Assembly (NCBI GenBank): GCA_027365225.1
Contig: DAHXNV010000011.1
Coordinates: forward strand, 1 to 60,933
Direction of reading: 5' to 3'
Source: Gammaproteobacteria bacterium
GTDB taxonomy: Bacteria > Pseudomonadota > Gammaproteobacteria > Steroidobacterales > Steroidobacteraceae
DNA length: 60,933 nt
Part shown: in pieces, positions 16,930 through 27,400 of the stretch
How the letters are laid out: each line of letters begins with the position of its first letter
Position numbering within the stretch: the first letter of the stretch is position 1
Made by a program: the position numbers and the translations under genes
The notes under the pieces: model-generated
Told to the model about the DNA's origin: nothing
The model's database searches: none
What the model saw: only the letters and a program-made list of their open reading frames with translations

Positions 16930-18132
16930 GTGCGATTCGACCGACTCTGGCGCCATGCCACGCTCGCGACACTCGCGCCGCAACGCGCGGGCATCGGCTT
17001 GATTGAAAACGCCGCGCTGGCCGTCTCGCAGGGACGCATCGTGTTCGCGGGCCCGATGAACGAGCTGCCCGCCGCGACGCGCGCCGCGGAGCAGATCGAT
17101 CTCGGCGGGCGCCTGGTCACACCGGGGTTGATCGACTGCCACACCCACATCGTGTTCGGCGGCGAGCGCAGCGCGGAGTTCGAGCTGCGCCTCGCGGGGG
17201 CGGACTATGCAAGTATCGCGCGGGCCGGCGGCGGGATCCTTTCGACCGTGCGGGCCACTCGCGCCGCATCGGACGAGACGCTGCTGAGTTCTGCCGCGCA
17301 GCGGCTCGAGGCGTTGATGGGCGAGGGCGTCACCACCGTCGAGATCAAGTCCGGGTATGGGCTCGATGTGCCGGCCGAGCTGCGCATGTTGCGCGTTGCG
17401 CGCCGCCTCGGGCGCCAGCTGCCGCTCGGCGTGGTCACCACCTTGCTCGCCGCCCACGCCCTGCCGCCCGACACCGATCGCGCCGTGTATCTGTCCGAGA
17501 TCACCGGCGAGCTGATCCCGCGAGCCGCGGCCGAGCGGTTGGCCGACGCCGTCGACGGCTTCTGCGAGCACATCGCGTTTACCGCGGCGGAGATTCGTGC
17601 GGTGTTCCAGGTCGCGCGCGAGCATGGCCTGCCGGTGAAGCTGCATGCCGATCAGCTCTCCGACGGGGGTGGCGCGGCGCTCGCGGCCGAGTTTGCGGCA
17701 CTGTCGGCCGATCACCTGGAGTGGACCGGCGAGGCGGGCGTCGCCGCGCTGGCGCGCGCCGGCACGGTGGCGGTGCTGCTGCCCGGAGCGTTTCATTTTC
17801 TGCGCGAGCGGCAGATTCCGCCGGTCGCGGCCTTGCGGCGCGCCGGCGTGCCTCTGGCGCTGGCAACGGATTGCAACCCCGGCACCGCGCCGCTGCTGTC
17901 GATTCTGACGGCGATGAACATCGGGGCGGTGCAGTTCGGCCTGAGCGTGCAGGAGACGGTGGCCGCGGTGACGCGCGAGGCGGCGCGCGCCCTTGGGCGG
18001 CTGAGTGAGATCGGCACGCTGGAGGTCGGCAAGCGGGCGGATCTGGCCATCTGGAACGTCGAGCGGCCGGCCGAGCTGGTCTATTGGCTCGGGCGCAATC
18101 CCCTGCATGCGCGCCTCTGGGGCGGCGCATGA
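16930..18132 (+). CDS. hutI: Imidazolonepropionase
   Basis: HutI opens the ring of 4-imidazolone-5-propionate to give N-formimidoyl-glutamate, the third step of histidine breakdown. This 400-residue amidohydrolase has the metal motif [10 protein letters not shown] at about residue 68, [15 protein letters not shown], the ligand histidine in [10 protein letters not shown] and the aspartate in LATDCNPGT. The GTG at 16930 is preceded by AAGAAGG at good spacing; an in-frame TTG at 16903 gives a non-family extension. The end overlaps hutH by ATGA. Confidence 0.95.
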   Translation: MRFDRLWRHATLATLAPQRAGIGLIENAALAVSQGRIVFAGPMNELPAATRAAEQIDLGGRLVTPGLIDCHTHIVFGGERSAEFELRLAGADYASIARAGGGILSTVRATRAASDETLLSSAAQRLEALMGEGVTTVEIKSGYGLDVPAELRMLRVARRLGRQLPLGVVTTLLAAHALPPDTDRAVYLSEITGELIPRAAAERLADAVDGFCEHIAFTAAEIRAVFQVAREHGLPVKLHADQLSDGGGAALAAEFAALSADHLEWTGEAGVAALARAGTVAVLLPGAFHFLRERQIPPVAALRRAGVPLALATDCNPGTAPLLSILTAMNIGAVQFGLSVQETVAAVTREAARALGRLSEIGTLEVGKRADLAIWNVERPAELVYWLGRNPLHARLWGGA

Positions 18133-19664
18133 GCGGCATCATCCTCAAGCCCGGCCGGGTCACCCTGGCGCAGTGGGCCGGCGTGTACCGCGGAGCGAGC
18201 GTCTCGCTCGAGGAGGCCTGCTTCGAGTCCATCGCGCGGGGCGCCGAGGCCGTGACTCGGATCGCGGCGCGCGGCGAGCCGGTCTATGGCATCAACACCG
18301 GATTCGGCAAGCTCGCCAGCGTGCGTATCGACGCGCCCGATCTTGCCCGGCTGCAGCGCAACATCGTGCTGTCGCACTGTGCCGGCGTCGGGGATCCTCT
18401 GCCGCAGTCCGTGACACGATTGATGCTGGCATTGAAGATCGCCAACATCTCCCGGGGCGCCTCGGGTGTCCGGCCCGAAACGGTGCGGCGATTGTGCCTG
18501 ATGCTCGAGCGCGGCCTGCTGCCGGTGGTGCCCGCGCAGGGGTCGGTCGGCGCTTCTGGGGATCTGGCGCCGCTCGCGCATCTGGCCGCGGCGCTGATCG
18601 GCGTGGGCGAGATCCAGCTGCCGGACGGGGAGCGGGTCGTGGCCATCGATGCGCTGCGGCGCGCGGGCCTCGCGCCCCTGACGCTCGCGCCGAAGGAAGG
18701 GCTGGCGCTGCTGAACGGCACGCAATTCTCCACGGCCAGTGCGCTGGCCGCGTTGTTCGACATCGAGACGGTGTTCCAGTGCGCATTGATCACCGGGGCG
18801 CTGGCCACCGAGGCGGCAAAAGGCTCCGACACGCCCTTCGATGCGCGCATCCACGCGCTGCGCGGCCATCCCGGACAGATCGAGACCGCCGCGGCGCTGC
18901 GCGCCCTCATGGCCGGCTCGGCCATTCGGGCCTCGCATCGCACGGGCGATCCGCGCGTGCAGGACCCTTACTGTCTGCGTTGCCAGCCGCAGGTGATGGG
19001 CGCGGCGCTCGATCTGCTGCGCCACACGGCCGGCACGCTCGAACGCGAAGCAAACGGGGTCTCGGACAACCCGCTGATCTTCCCCGAATCGGACGAGGCG
19101 CTCTCCGGCGGGAACTTCCACGCCGAGCCGGTCGCCTTCGCCGCCGACGTGATTGCCCTTGCGGTGTGCGAGATCGGCTCGCTCGCCGAGCGGCGCATCG
19201 CGATGCTGGTCGATCCGGCGCTCTCGGGATTGCCGGCGTTTCTGACGCCGAACCCCGGCCTGAATTCCGGGTTGATGATGCCGCAGGTCACCGCCGCCGC
19301 CCTGGTCGCGGAGAACAAGCAGTGCGCCCATCCGGCCAGCGTGGACTCGATTCCGACCTCGGCCAATCAGGAGGATCACGTGTCGATGGCCGCGCATGCG
19401 GCGCGGCGTCTGCACCGGATGGTCGCCAATGCGGCCGCGATCATCGGCATAGAGCTGCTGACCGCGGCGCAGGGCTGCGACTTCCACGCGGGACTGCGCT
19501 CGAGCGCGCCGCTCGAGGCCGTGCGCGGGCTGGTGCGTGCGCACATTCCTCCATTGACGGACGACCGCTACCTTCATCCGGACATCGAGGCCGCCGGCGG
19601 GCTCGTGACCCGTCGCGAGCTGCTGCGGGCTGTCGCGGGTGTGCCGCTGCCGGCTTTGCTATGA
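18129..19664 (+). CDS. hutH: Histidine ammonia-lyase
   Basis: HutH removes ammonia from histidine to form urocanate, the first pathway step. The 511-residue sequence carries the Ala-Ser-Gly triad that forms the MIO prosthetic group at residues 142-144 ([14 protein letters not shown]). [11 protein letters not shown] near residue 55 and [11 protein letters not shown] near the C-terminal third are further family signatures. It is translationally coupled to hutI (ATGA) and to hutG (ATGA), the second member of a four-gene operon. Confidence 0.97.
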   Translation: MSGIILKPGRVTLAQWAGVYRGASVSLEEACFESIARGAEAVTRIAARGEPVYGINTGFGKLASVRIDAPDLARLQRNIVLSHCAGVGDPLPQSVTRLMLALKIANISRGASGVRPETVRRLCLMLERGLLPVVPAQGSVGASGDLAPLAHLAAALIGVGEIQLPDGERVVAIDALRRAGLAPLTLAPKEGLALLNGTQFSTASALAALFDIETVFQCALITGALATEAAKGSDTPFDARIHALRGHPGQIETAAALRALMAGSAIRASHRTGDPRVQDPYCLRCQPQVMGAALDLLRHTAGTLEREANGVSDNPLIFPESDEALSGGNFHAEPVAFAADVIALAVCEIGSLAERRIAMLVDPALSGLPAFLTPNPGLNSGLMMPQVTAAALVAENKQCAHPASVDSIPTSANQEDHVSMAAHAARRLHRMVANAAAIIGIELLTAAQGCDFHAGLRSSAPLEAVRGLVRAHIPPLTDDRYLHPDIEAAGGLVTRRELLRAVAGVPLPALL

Positions 19665-20500
19665 GCACGACGGCCAACTGGCTGGAGATCCGCCGCGGCG
19701 AGGCGCCTCTGGTGGTCAGTTTCCCGCATACCGGCATCGATCTGCCCGCCACTCTCGCCCCGCGCCTCGTCTCGCAGTGGCTGGCGCGCAAGGACACCGA
19801 CTGGTACGTGCAGCGGCTCTATGCCATGGCCCTCGAACTCGGCGTGACCACCGTGCGCACCGCCATCAGCCGCACCGTGATCGACGTCAACCGCGATCCG
19901 TCCGGTGCCTCGTTGTATCCCGGCCAGGCTACCACCGCGCTGTGCCCGACCGAGACCTTCGACGGCGAGGCGCTGTACCGCCAGGGTGAGGCGCCGCAGG
20001 AGGCGGAGATTGCCGAGCGGCGCGCGCAGTTTTTCGAGCCTTATCACGCGGCCCTTGCGCAGGAGGTGGAACGATTGCGCGCGCGCTGCGGCCGAGTGGT
20101 GCTCTACGAGGCGCATTCGATCCGCTCGCGTGTGCCGCGGCTGTTCTGCGGCGAGCTGCCGCACCTGAATCTCGGCACCAACCGCGGCGCCAGTTGCGCG
20201 CCGGCGCTCACGCGCGCGATCGAGCAGGCGTGCGAGGATGCGCGCTTCAGCCGAGTCACCGACGGCCGCTTCGTCGGCGGCTGGACCACGCGCCATTACG
20301 GCGCTCCCCGGCGCAACGTGCACGCGGTGCAGATGGAACTCGCCTGCCGTGGCTACCTCGACGAACCGGCCACGCCCGATCCGGGCAATTGGCCGCCGCC
20401 CTTCGAGCCCGAGCGCGCCGCCGCGCTCGGCGCCGTGTTGCGCCGGGTGCTCGCGGCCTGCTCGAACTTCGCTCACAGTGATACGGGAGCCGCCCGATGA
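19661..20500 (+). CDS. hutG: N-formylglutamate deformylase
   Basis: This 279-residue enzyme of the N-formylglutamate amidohydrolase family releases formate from N-formyl-glutamate, completing the HutF-HutG branch. Typical segments are [34 protein letters not shown] and [12 protein letters not shown], with GWTTRHYG near the C-terminus. It overlaps hutH and hutU by ATGA at both ends. Its pairing with HutF shows the five-step pathway rather than the direct formiminoglutamase route. Confidence 0.94.
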   Translation: MSTTANWLEIRRGEAPLVVSFPHTGIDLPATLAPRLVSQWLARKDTDWYVQRLYAMALELGVTTVRTAISRTVIDVNRDPSGASLYPGQATTALCPTETFDGEALYRQGEAPQEAEIAERRAQFFEPYHAALAQEVERLRARCGRVVLYEAHSIRSRVPRLFCGELPHLNLGTNRGASCAPALTRAIEQACEDARFSRVTDGRFVGGWTTRHYGAPRRNVHAVQMELACRGYLDEPATPDPGNWPPPFEPERAAALGAVLRRVLAACSNFAHSDTGAAR

Positions 20501-22212
20501 CCGCAGATTCTCCGATCCACACCCGCATCGATACCACGCGGGTCATCCGCGCCCCGACCGGCACCCGGCGCACCGCCAAGAGCTGGCTCACCGAGGCGCC
20601 GCTGCGCATGCTGATGAACAATCTCGATGCGGCCGTGGGCGAGCGGCCCTCCGAGCTGGTCGTTTATGGCGGCATCGGACGTGCGGCGCGCAATTGGGAA
20701 AGCTATGACGTCATCGTTGCCACGTTGCGGCGGCTCGAGGCGGATCAAACGCTGCTCATCCAGTCGGGCAAGCCGGTCGGCGTGTTCACCACGCACACGG
20801 ACGCGCCCCGGGTGCTCATCGCCAACTCCAACCTCGTGCCGCGCTGGGCGACCTGGGAGCACTTCAACGAGCTCGACCGCAAGGGGCTGATGATGTTCGG
20901 TCAGATGACCGCCGGCTCCTGGATCTACATCGGCAGTCAGGGCATCGTACAAGGCACCTATGAGACATTCGCCGAGATGGGCCGCCGTCACTACGGCGGC
21001 AACCTCGCCGGCCGATGGCTGCTCACCGCCGGTCTCGGCGGCATGGGCGCAGCGCAGCCGCTCGCGGCGGCGATGGCCGGGGCATCGTCTCTGGCGATCG
21101 AGTGCCAGCGCTCGCGCATCGAGATGCGCCTGCGCTCGGGCTATCTCGATCAGTCCGTCGAGCACCTCGATGATGCGCTCGCGATCATCCGCAGCGCCTG
21201 CGCAGCCAGGCGGCCGGTGTCGGTCGGCCTGCTCGGCAACGCCGCCGAGGTGCTCCCGGTGCTGCTCGAGCGCGGCGTGCGGCCCGATTTGCTCACCGAC
21301 CAGACCTCGGCCCACGATCCGCTGAACGGCTACCTGCCCGCCGGCTGGAGCGTCGAGCATTGGCTCGAGATGCGCGAGCGCGATCCGCGGGCCGTGGTGC
21401 GGGCCGCCAAGGCCTCGATGGCCGTTCACGTGCGCGCGATGTTGGCTTTTCATGCCGCCGGCGTGCCGACCGTCGACTACGGCAACAATATCCGGCAGAT
21501 GGCGCTGGAGGAGGGCGTGCACAACGCGTTCGATTTCCCGGGATTCGTTCCGGCCTACATCCGACCACTGTTCTGCCGCGGCATGGGACCGTTTCGTTGG
21601 GTGGCGCTCTCGGGCAATCCCGAGGACATCTACAAAACCGATGCCAAGGTGAAGGAGCTGCTGCCGCACGATACGCATCTGCATCACTGGCTCGACATGG
21701 CGCGCGAGCGGATCCGCTTCCAGGGGCTGCCGGCGCGGATCTGTTGGGTAGGCCTCGGCGACCGGCATCGGTTGGGACTGGCGTTCAACGACATGGTCGC
21801 GCGCGGGGAACTCGAGGCGCCGGTGGTCATCGGCCGCGATCATCTCGACTCCGGCTCGGTCGCCTCGCCCAATCGCGAGACCGAAGCGATGCGCGACGGT
21901 TCGGACGCGGTGTCCGACTGGCCGCTGCTCAATGCGCTGCTCAACACCGCCTCCGGGGCGACCTGGGTTTCGTTTCACCACGGCGGCGGCGTCGGGATGG
22001 GCTTTGCGCAGCATGCCGGCCTGGTCATCGTCTGTGACGGCACGGCGGCGGCGGCGCGGCGCATTGCCCGGGTGCTCTGGAACGATCCGGCCAGCGGCGT
22101 GATGCGCCATGCCGATGCCGGCTATCCCGAGGCCATCGCCTGCGCGCGCGCGCAAGGGCTCGACTTGCCCGGGATCCTCGGCGTGGGATCCGAGCGGGCG
22201 GCCGCGGAATGA
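20497..22212 (+). CDS. hutU: Urocanate hydratase
   Basis: HutU adds water to urocanate to make imidazolonepropionate, the second pathway step, using tightly bound NAD+. The 571-residue length and the motifs [16 protein letters not shown] (NAD binding, about residue 170) and [14 protein letters not shown] (the family cysteine, about residue 410) are diagnostic, as is [17 protein letters not shown] near the end. It is the last gene of the hutI-hutH-hutG-hutU operon. The unusual order (hutU last) is compatible with one polycistronic message. Confidence 0.97.
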   Translation: MTADSPIHTRIDTTRVIRAPTGTRRTAKSWLTEAPLRMLMNNLDAAVGERPSELVVYGGIGRAARNWESYDVIVATLRRLEADQTLLIQSGKPVGVFTTHTDAPRVLIANSNLVPRWATWEHFNELDRKGLMMFGQMTAGSWIYIGSQGIVQGTYETFAEMGRRHYGGNLAGRWLLTAGLGGMGAAQPLAAAMAGASSLAIECQRSRIEMRLRSGYLDQSVEHLDDALAIIRSACAARRPVSVGLLGNAAEVLPVLLERGVRPDLLTDQTSAHDPLNGYLPAGWSVEHWLEMRERDPRAVVRAAKASMAVHVRAMLAFHAAGVPTVDYGNNIRQMALEEGVHNAFDFPGFVPAYIRPLFCRGMGPFRWVALSGNPEDIYKTDAKVKELLPHDTHLHHWLDMARERIRFQGLPARICWVGLGDRHRLGLAFNDMVARGELEAPVVIGRDHLDSGSVASPNRETEAMRDGSDAVSDWPLLNALLNTASGATWVSFHHGGGVGMGFAQHAGLVIVCDGTAAAARRIARVLWNDPASGVMRHADAGYPEAIACARAQGLDLPGILGVGSERAAAE

Positions 22213-22232
22213 CATATCGCGCCGCGGTTGCG

Positions 22233-22273
22233 ACATAAAGAGCGACCGCCGCCGCGCTCAAGCTGCGTTATGT
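22233..22273. repeat. Inverted repeat after hutU
   Basis: ACATAA (22233-22238) pairs with TTATGT (22268-22273), and inside it GAGCG pairs with CGCTC around a GC-rich loop. It could end the hut message, but there is no U tract, so a Rho-independent terminator is not demonstrated. Confidence 0.3.
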
Positions 22274-22357
22274 ACGCATGCGGCCGCGGTCTATACGTCC
22301 TGAGAAATGCGCCTCGAAACAGTGCTTGACTCGCAGCGTTCCTGCCTCGAAACTCCG

Positions 22358-22442
22358 GGGTGTGATAAGGGCAAACCCGTCGAAAGACGGGGACGCAAAG
22401 CCACCGGTCTTCGGGACGATCCCATGACGGCGGGGCTGCCAC
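22358..22442 (+). ncRNA. Cyclic di-GMP-I riboswitch (GEMM-I)
   Basis: The RNA matches the GEMM-I aptamer. GGGCAAACC (22370-22378) starts the first arm, whose stem CCGTC/GACGG is capped by a GAAA tetraloop (22382-22385). GGGACGCAAAGCC (22390-22402) contains the conserved ACGCAAAGCC with the ligand-stacking adenine, and the second arm ends in the GGCGGGGCUGCC receptor (22429-22440). Order and spacing agree with the Vibrio Vc2 aptamer. It lies in the leader of the SPOR-like gene beginning at 22529. A TTGACT (22327-22332) just upstream may be the -35 of its promoter. The expression platform is not obvious: no U-tract terminator is seen, so control of ribosome access is possible. Confidence 0.92.
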
Positions 22443-22528
22443 GATCGCGCGACAGGCGCATCGCTCGCTTCTCCCGCATGTCCTGAATCACCGTCGTGCC
22501 GGGGCGTTCAACCGAGCGTCCAAGAGAC

Positions 22529-24016
22529 ATGACACCAGCGGAAAATCTGGCGCCGCTTTCGACGAACGGCGCCGCATCATCGGTGGAGTCCGCCGCCGAG
22601 GCGGGCCCGTTCGTGATCAATCTGTGCTCCTCCAGCACGCCCATGGCGCTGCCGCGCGCGGACATGCCCGAACTCAACCGGTTCAACTTCTTCGTGAGCC
22701 GCCGCTTTGAGGAAGGGCGTGAGCGCTTCCGGCTGCACATGGGGTACTTCGCGACGCAGGCCGAGGCGGAAAGCTGGCTGGGCCTGGTGCGCGAGGTCTA
22801 CCCCGGCGCCTGGGCGGGGGAAGCACCGGGGAAGAAGCTGCGCGCCCGAGCCGTAGCCGCCGCCGAGGCACAGGCTGCGCAGGCGGAAGGCCCGCGACCG
22901 CCGGCGCCCGAGGTGGAGCCTGCGATGGAAATCGAGCTGGCGGCGGAAGTCGCGCCGGCTCCGCCGCCGCAGACGCGCGCCGCCGTGCCGGGCGCCGACG
23001 CGACTGCGGTCGTGCCGACGTTGCGAGCCGCCGCAGGTTCCCCGGCCGCGCCGCCGGGTGCGGTGAAACAAGCCGCCGTAATGGCACCGGAGGCAGGCTT
23101 CAAACCGCACACGAGCGCCGAGGCCGAGCGCCCCGGAATCGCCGCCGTCGCGCCGCCGCCGATCCGGACGAAGACCCCGGTGGGCCGAGCCGCGAAGACG
23201 CCGACGGTGTTGGCCGGCTCGAACATCAAGGAAGTCCTCGCCGCGCTCGATCAGCCGACCGTCACGACGGGCGCGCCGCGACCGCTGCCCCTGCCCTCAC
23301 CCGGTGCGCCCCTGACCGATGCGCAGGCGCTGCAGTGTCTGGAGGGTCGTACGTCGGGGTCGGCCAAGCCCGCGGCGTTCGCGGTGCAACTGCAATGGTC
23401 GGTCCAGCCGATCAGCGTCGAGAAGCTGCCGCCGCTGGCCATATTCAGCGCGTACAGTCTCTACTGCGTCGAGGGGAGCCGCGAGGGTCGCAAGTGGTTC
23501 GGGCTGCGGCTCGGATTCTTCAACGATCCGATCTCGGCCAAGCAGGTTGCCGCATACGTTCGATCCGAGTTCGTCTCGGCCGCCGTGGTGCCGGTCAGCG
23601 CACAGGAGCGCCGGCGCGTGAGCGGTGACTCGAGCACGATCCCGTTGCGCGCGGCCGAAACGAAGCGCCAGCGCGTTGACCACGAATTCAAGCTGTTCGA
23701 CGCCGATGCGCCGGCGCCGGGTGAGACTGAGCCGGCGGCCGAATCGCAAAGACCCAAGGCCCCGGTGCGCGAGCTGCGACCGATACCGTCGCAGAAGCGA
23801 TCTGCGGGCAGTTCTCAAGTGCATGCGCGCGAGCCGCACGGTCCTAAGACGCTGGAAGAGACGCTCGAGATCCTCGGTGCGAACGAGCTGACGATCGACG
23901 AGGGACGAGACGGCGCGATCGACGGCCGCGCTGGCGCGCTGGCGCGCAAATCGGAGAAAAGCACGCCGTTCACCCGGCTGCTCGAGCGGTTGGGCGAGCG
24001 AGTCAGAAAGAACTGA
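22529..24016 (+). CDS. Riboswitch-controlled protein with two SPOR-like modules
   Basis: A 495-residue protein that I cannot assign to a characterised gene. Two similar modules stand out: about residues 27-100 (FVINLCSSS, then RFRLHMGYFATQAEAESWL) and about 287-365 (FAVQLQWSVQPIS, then KWFGLRLGFFNDPISAKQVA). Both have the beta-strand, helix and 'LR.G.F....A' pattern of SPOR domains. A linker of about 180 residues rich in Ala, Pro, Glu separates them, and the C-terminus is charged (FTRLLERLGERVRKN). No signal peptide or transmembrane helix is visible, which is unusual for SPOR proteins. Expression should respond to c-di-GMP through the riboswitch in its leader. Confidence 0.75.
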   Translation: MTPAENLAPLSTNGAASSVESAAEAGPFVINLCSSSTPMALPRADMPELNRFNFFVSRRFEEGRERFRLHMGYFATQAEAESWLGLVREVYPGAWAGEAPGKKLRARAVAAAEAQAAQAEGPRPPAPEVEPAMEIELAAEVAPAPPPQTRAAVPGADATAVVPTLRAAAGSPAAPPGAVKQAAVMAPEAGFKPHTSAEAERPGIAAVAPPPIRTKTPVGRAAKTPTVLAGSNIKEVLAALDQPTVTTGAPRPLPLPSPGAPLTDAQALQCLEGRTSGSAKPAAFAVQLQWSVQPISVEKLPPLAIFSAYSLYCVEGSREGRKWFGLRLGFFNDPISAKQVAAYVRSEFVSAAVVPVSAQERRRVSGDSSTIPLRAAETKRQRVDHEFKLFDADAPAPGETEPAAESQRPKAPVRELRPIPSQKRSAGSSQVHAREPHGPKTLEETLEILGANELTIDEGRDGAIDGRAGALARKSEKSTPFTRLLERLGERVRKN

Positions 24017-24136
24017 TGGTCCGCTGCGGCGCGCTCGTTCGTGCCGCGGCGTTTCGCGAACGCACGGGTGCGCGCGGCTTGCCCCTTGGCGCGGCATCGT
24101 CCGCGCCCCAGCCGTTGTGGCATTCTCACCCGCAGC

Positions 24137-24433
24137 TCACTGGAACAGCTTTTCCAGCGCCGCGCGCGCGTGTTCCACGGCGGTCGTGTTGGGCGCGGTG
24201 TACGCGCCGGGCCGCGGCTTGAAGAAATCGCAGAAGTTGGCCCGGTCCTTTTCCCGCACTTCCTCGGCCGTGGGTTCCCGGCAATGCTTGGCGACGGACG
24301 TGTCGTACTCGACACACATCCGGCAAACGTGCAGCTCCGCCCGGCAGCTCGGGCATTCCTCCAGACGGCGCAGCGGCAGCGTCAGCGCCGCGAGCGATGC
24401 TCCGCATTTCCAGCAGACCAGGTCGTGGACCAT
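24137..24433 (-). CDS. Small zinc-ribbon protein
   Basis: A 98-residue conserved hypothetical protein starting MVHDLVCWKCGASL. It has three CXXC pairs (CWKC, CPSC, CRMC) in the first 45 residues, which should fold as zinc ribbons, and then the block VAKHCREPTAEEVREKDRAN, followed by FCDFF. Similar short proteins occur widely in beta- and gammaproteobacteria without known function. It begins 14 bases after the uvrA-like stop on the same strand and may be co-transcribed. Confidence 0.8.
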   Translation of the reverse strand: MVHDLVCWKCGASLAALTLPLRRLEECPSCRAELHVCRMCVEYDTSVAKHCREPTAEEVREKDRANFCDFFKPRPGAYTAPNTTAVEHARAALEKLFQ

Positions 24434-24447
24434 GACGCCACTTTACC

Positions 24448-27400
24448 TCAGGCGCGCGGGCAGCGCTGCGCGAGGAACGCCGAGAGCACGCGGCCGGTGT
24501 GCGATCGCCCGGCGCTGCGCGCCACCGCCGCCGGCGCTCCCTCGGCTACGACCCGACCGCCGCTCTCGCCGGCCTCCGGTCCCATGTCGATGATCCAATC
24601 CGCCTCGGCCATGATGTCCAGGTTGTGCTCCACGACCACCGCGGTGTTGCCGGCCTCGACGAGGCGGTGCAAGACCTGGATCAGCTTCTCGACATCCGCC
24701 ATGTGCAGGCCGACCGTCGGCTCGTCGAGAACGTAGAGGGTGTGCCGCATCGTCGGACGCGGTCCCGCGGCGGCCGGATCGCGGACCTTGGCCAGCTCGG
24801 TCACGAGCTTGATGCGTTGTGCCTCGCCGCCGGAGAGCGTCGGACTCTGCTGGCCGAGGGTCAGATAGCCCAGACCGACGTCCTGCAGCAGCTTCAGCGC
24901 ATGATGAATGCGCGCATGGGCCGCGAAAAAGGGTACCGCCTCATCGACGTTCATCGCCAGCACGTCGCCGATGCTCCGGCCGCGCCAGAGCACCGCAAGC
25001 GTCTCGGGGTTGAACCGCCGCCCGCCGCACACATCGCAAAGCACCTTCACGTCGGGCAGGAAGCTCATCTCGATGGTCTTGATTCCCTGGCCCTCGCACG
25101 CATCGCAGCGCCCGCCGGCGGTGTTGAAGGAAAAGCGACTGGCCGTGTAGCCGCGCAGCCGTGCCTCGCTGGTGGTCGCGAAGATCCGCCGGATGTCGTC
25201 CCAGAACCCGATATAGGTCGCCGGACATGACCGTGGTGTCTTGCCGATGGGTGTCTGGTCCACCTCGAGGACCCGGTCGAGGTGCTCCAGGCCGCGCAGG
25301 GCGCGGCAGCCGATGAGCTCGGCTGCGCTGCGCCGGCCCGCGCCGCCGCGGCCCTTGCGCTGCATGCCCTGGGCTGCCCCGAGCAGCCGGCGCAGATTCG
25401 TGTACAGGACATCGCGGGCGACGGTCGATTTGCCGGAGCCCGATACGCCCGTGACGACCACCAGCCGCCCGAGTGGAATGCGCACATCGGCGCGCACGTT
25501 GTGCAGCGCGATCTTCTCCAGGGCCAGATGCGGGGAGCCGCGCCGCGTGCTGCGGCGGGGCTCGGCCGGGTGGCGCAAGGGATGGCGCAGGAAACGTCCG
25601 GTGATGGAGCGCGGATTGCGCATCAGGTCCCGCACCGTCCCCTCGCCCACGATCTGCCCGCCGAGCACACCGGCGCCCGGACCGAGATCGAGCACGTGAT
25701 CGGCGCGGCGAATCGTGTCTTCGTCGTGCTCGACCACCACCAGGGTGTTGTGATGGCTCGACAGCTCGGTGAGCGAGTCGAGCAGCACGGCGTTGTCGCG
25801 CGGATGCAGGCCGATGGTCGGCTCGTCCAATACGTAACACACGCCCTGCAGGTTCGAGCCGAGTTGCGCGGCGAGGCGGATACGCTGCGCCTCGCCTCCC
25901 GAGAGCGTGGGGGCGGAGCGCTCGAGCTGCAGGTAGCCGAGACCGACCCGCTCGAGAAAGGCGAGCCGGGAGCGGATCTCGGCAAGCAGGTCGCGCCCAA
26001 TCTGCCGCTCGCGCCCCGAGAGCTTCAGCCGCGCGAAGAACTCGGCGGCGCGCCGCACCGGATCGGCGGTGAGAGCGGCGATGGAGCGGTCGCGAAAGCG
26101 CACGTTGAGCGCGACGGGATTGAGCCGCCGGCCCTGACAGGCCGGACAGACTGGCGGCTCGGCCGCGAGCCACTCGTTCCATCCGTGCTCTTCGCCGGTC
26201 TGCTCGGCGTCGAATCCCGGCAATGCGACGCCGGTGCCGTAGCAGCTCTCGCACCAGCCGTGTTTGGAGTTGAACGAGAACAGGCGGGGATCCGGCTCGG
26301 CGAAGCTGCGCCCGCAGTTCGGACAGGCGCGCCTGGTCGAGAAAACCGTTACGCGCGCCGCGCCCGGCGCCAGCACGTGCACCACACCCTTGCCGAAATC
26401 GAGGGCGCGCGCGAGCGCATCATGCAGCTGTGCGTCGGTGCGCGCGCTGACGTCGATGTCGGCCACGGGCAGCTCGATGGTGTGCTCCTTGAAGCGTGAC
26501 AGCCGCGGCCAGTGCGCCGTCGGCAGGGTGATGCCGTCGACGCGCAGGGCTTTGAAACCCTTCTTGTGAGCCCATTTGGCGAGGTCGGTGTAGTAGCCCT
26601 TGCGCGCCAGGACCAGCGGCGCGAGCAGCCCGATGCGCTTGCCGCGATAAGTGCGCAGCAGGCGCGCGGCGATCGAGGCGAGGCTCTGCGGCTCGATCGG
26701 CAGGTCGCAGTCGGGGCAATACTGGCTGCCGAGCTTCACGTACAGAAGCCGCAGAAAATGATAGATCTCCGTCAGCGTCGCCACCGTGCTCTTGCGTCCG
26801 CCGCGGCTGGTGCGCTGCTCGATCGCCACGGTGGGCGGTATGCCGAAGATCGCATCCACATCGGGCCGCGCCGCCGGTTGGACGAACTGGCGCGCGTAAG
26901 CGTTCAGAGACTCCAGGTAGCGCCGTTGCCCTTCGTTGAACAGGATATCGAAGGCAAGCGTCGATTTTCCCGATCCCGACACACCGGTAATGACCGTGAA
27001 CCGGTCGCGCGGGATGCGCGCCTCGATGCTCTTGAGATTGTGCTCGCGGGCGTTGTGAATGACGATGTCATGGCGGGTGTCGCCCACGATCGCGCCGTAG
27101 CGCGGGGCCGGCTCGGCGACCGCCGCGCTGGCGGCGGCCGGCTCCCCGGTGAGGACCCGCTCGTAGTCGATGAGTGCCCGTCCTGTGTGCGACTGCGCGT
27201 TGCGGCGCACGTCGGCCGGCGTTCCGGCGCACACCACGCGGCCGCCCGCCTCGCCCCCTTCGGGCCCGAGATCGATGATCCAGTCGCAGGCGCGGATCAC
27301 GTCGAGGTTGTGCTCGATGACCAGCAGCGAGTGGCCGGCGGCGAGCAGTTTGCGAAACGCGCCGAGTAGCCGGCCGACGTCCTGGAAGTGCAGCCCCGTG

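Noticed and set aside
16846-18108. N-terminal extension of hutF to give 877 residues
   Set aside because: The extra part is antisense to hutI and unlike any HutF; the family start is at 16845.
22443-22528. Terminator as expression platform of the riboswitch
   Set aside because: Only weak GC stems without a T tract are present, so the mechanism is left open.
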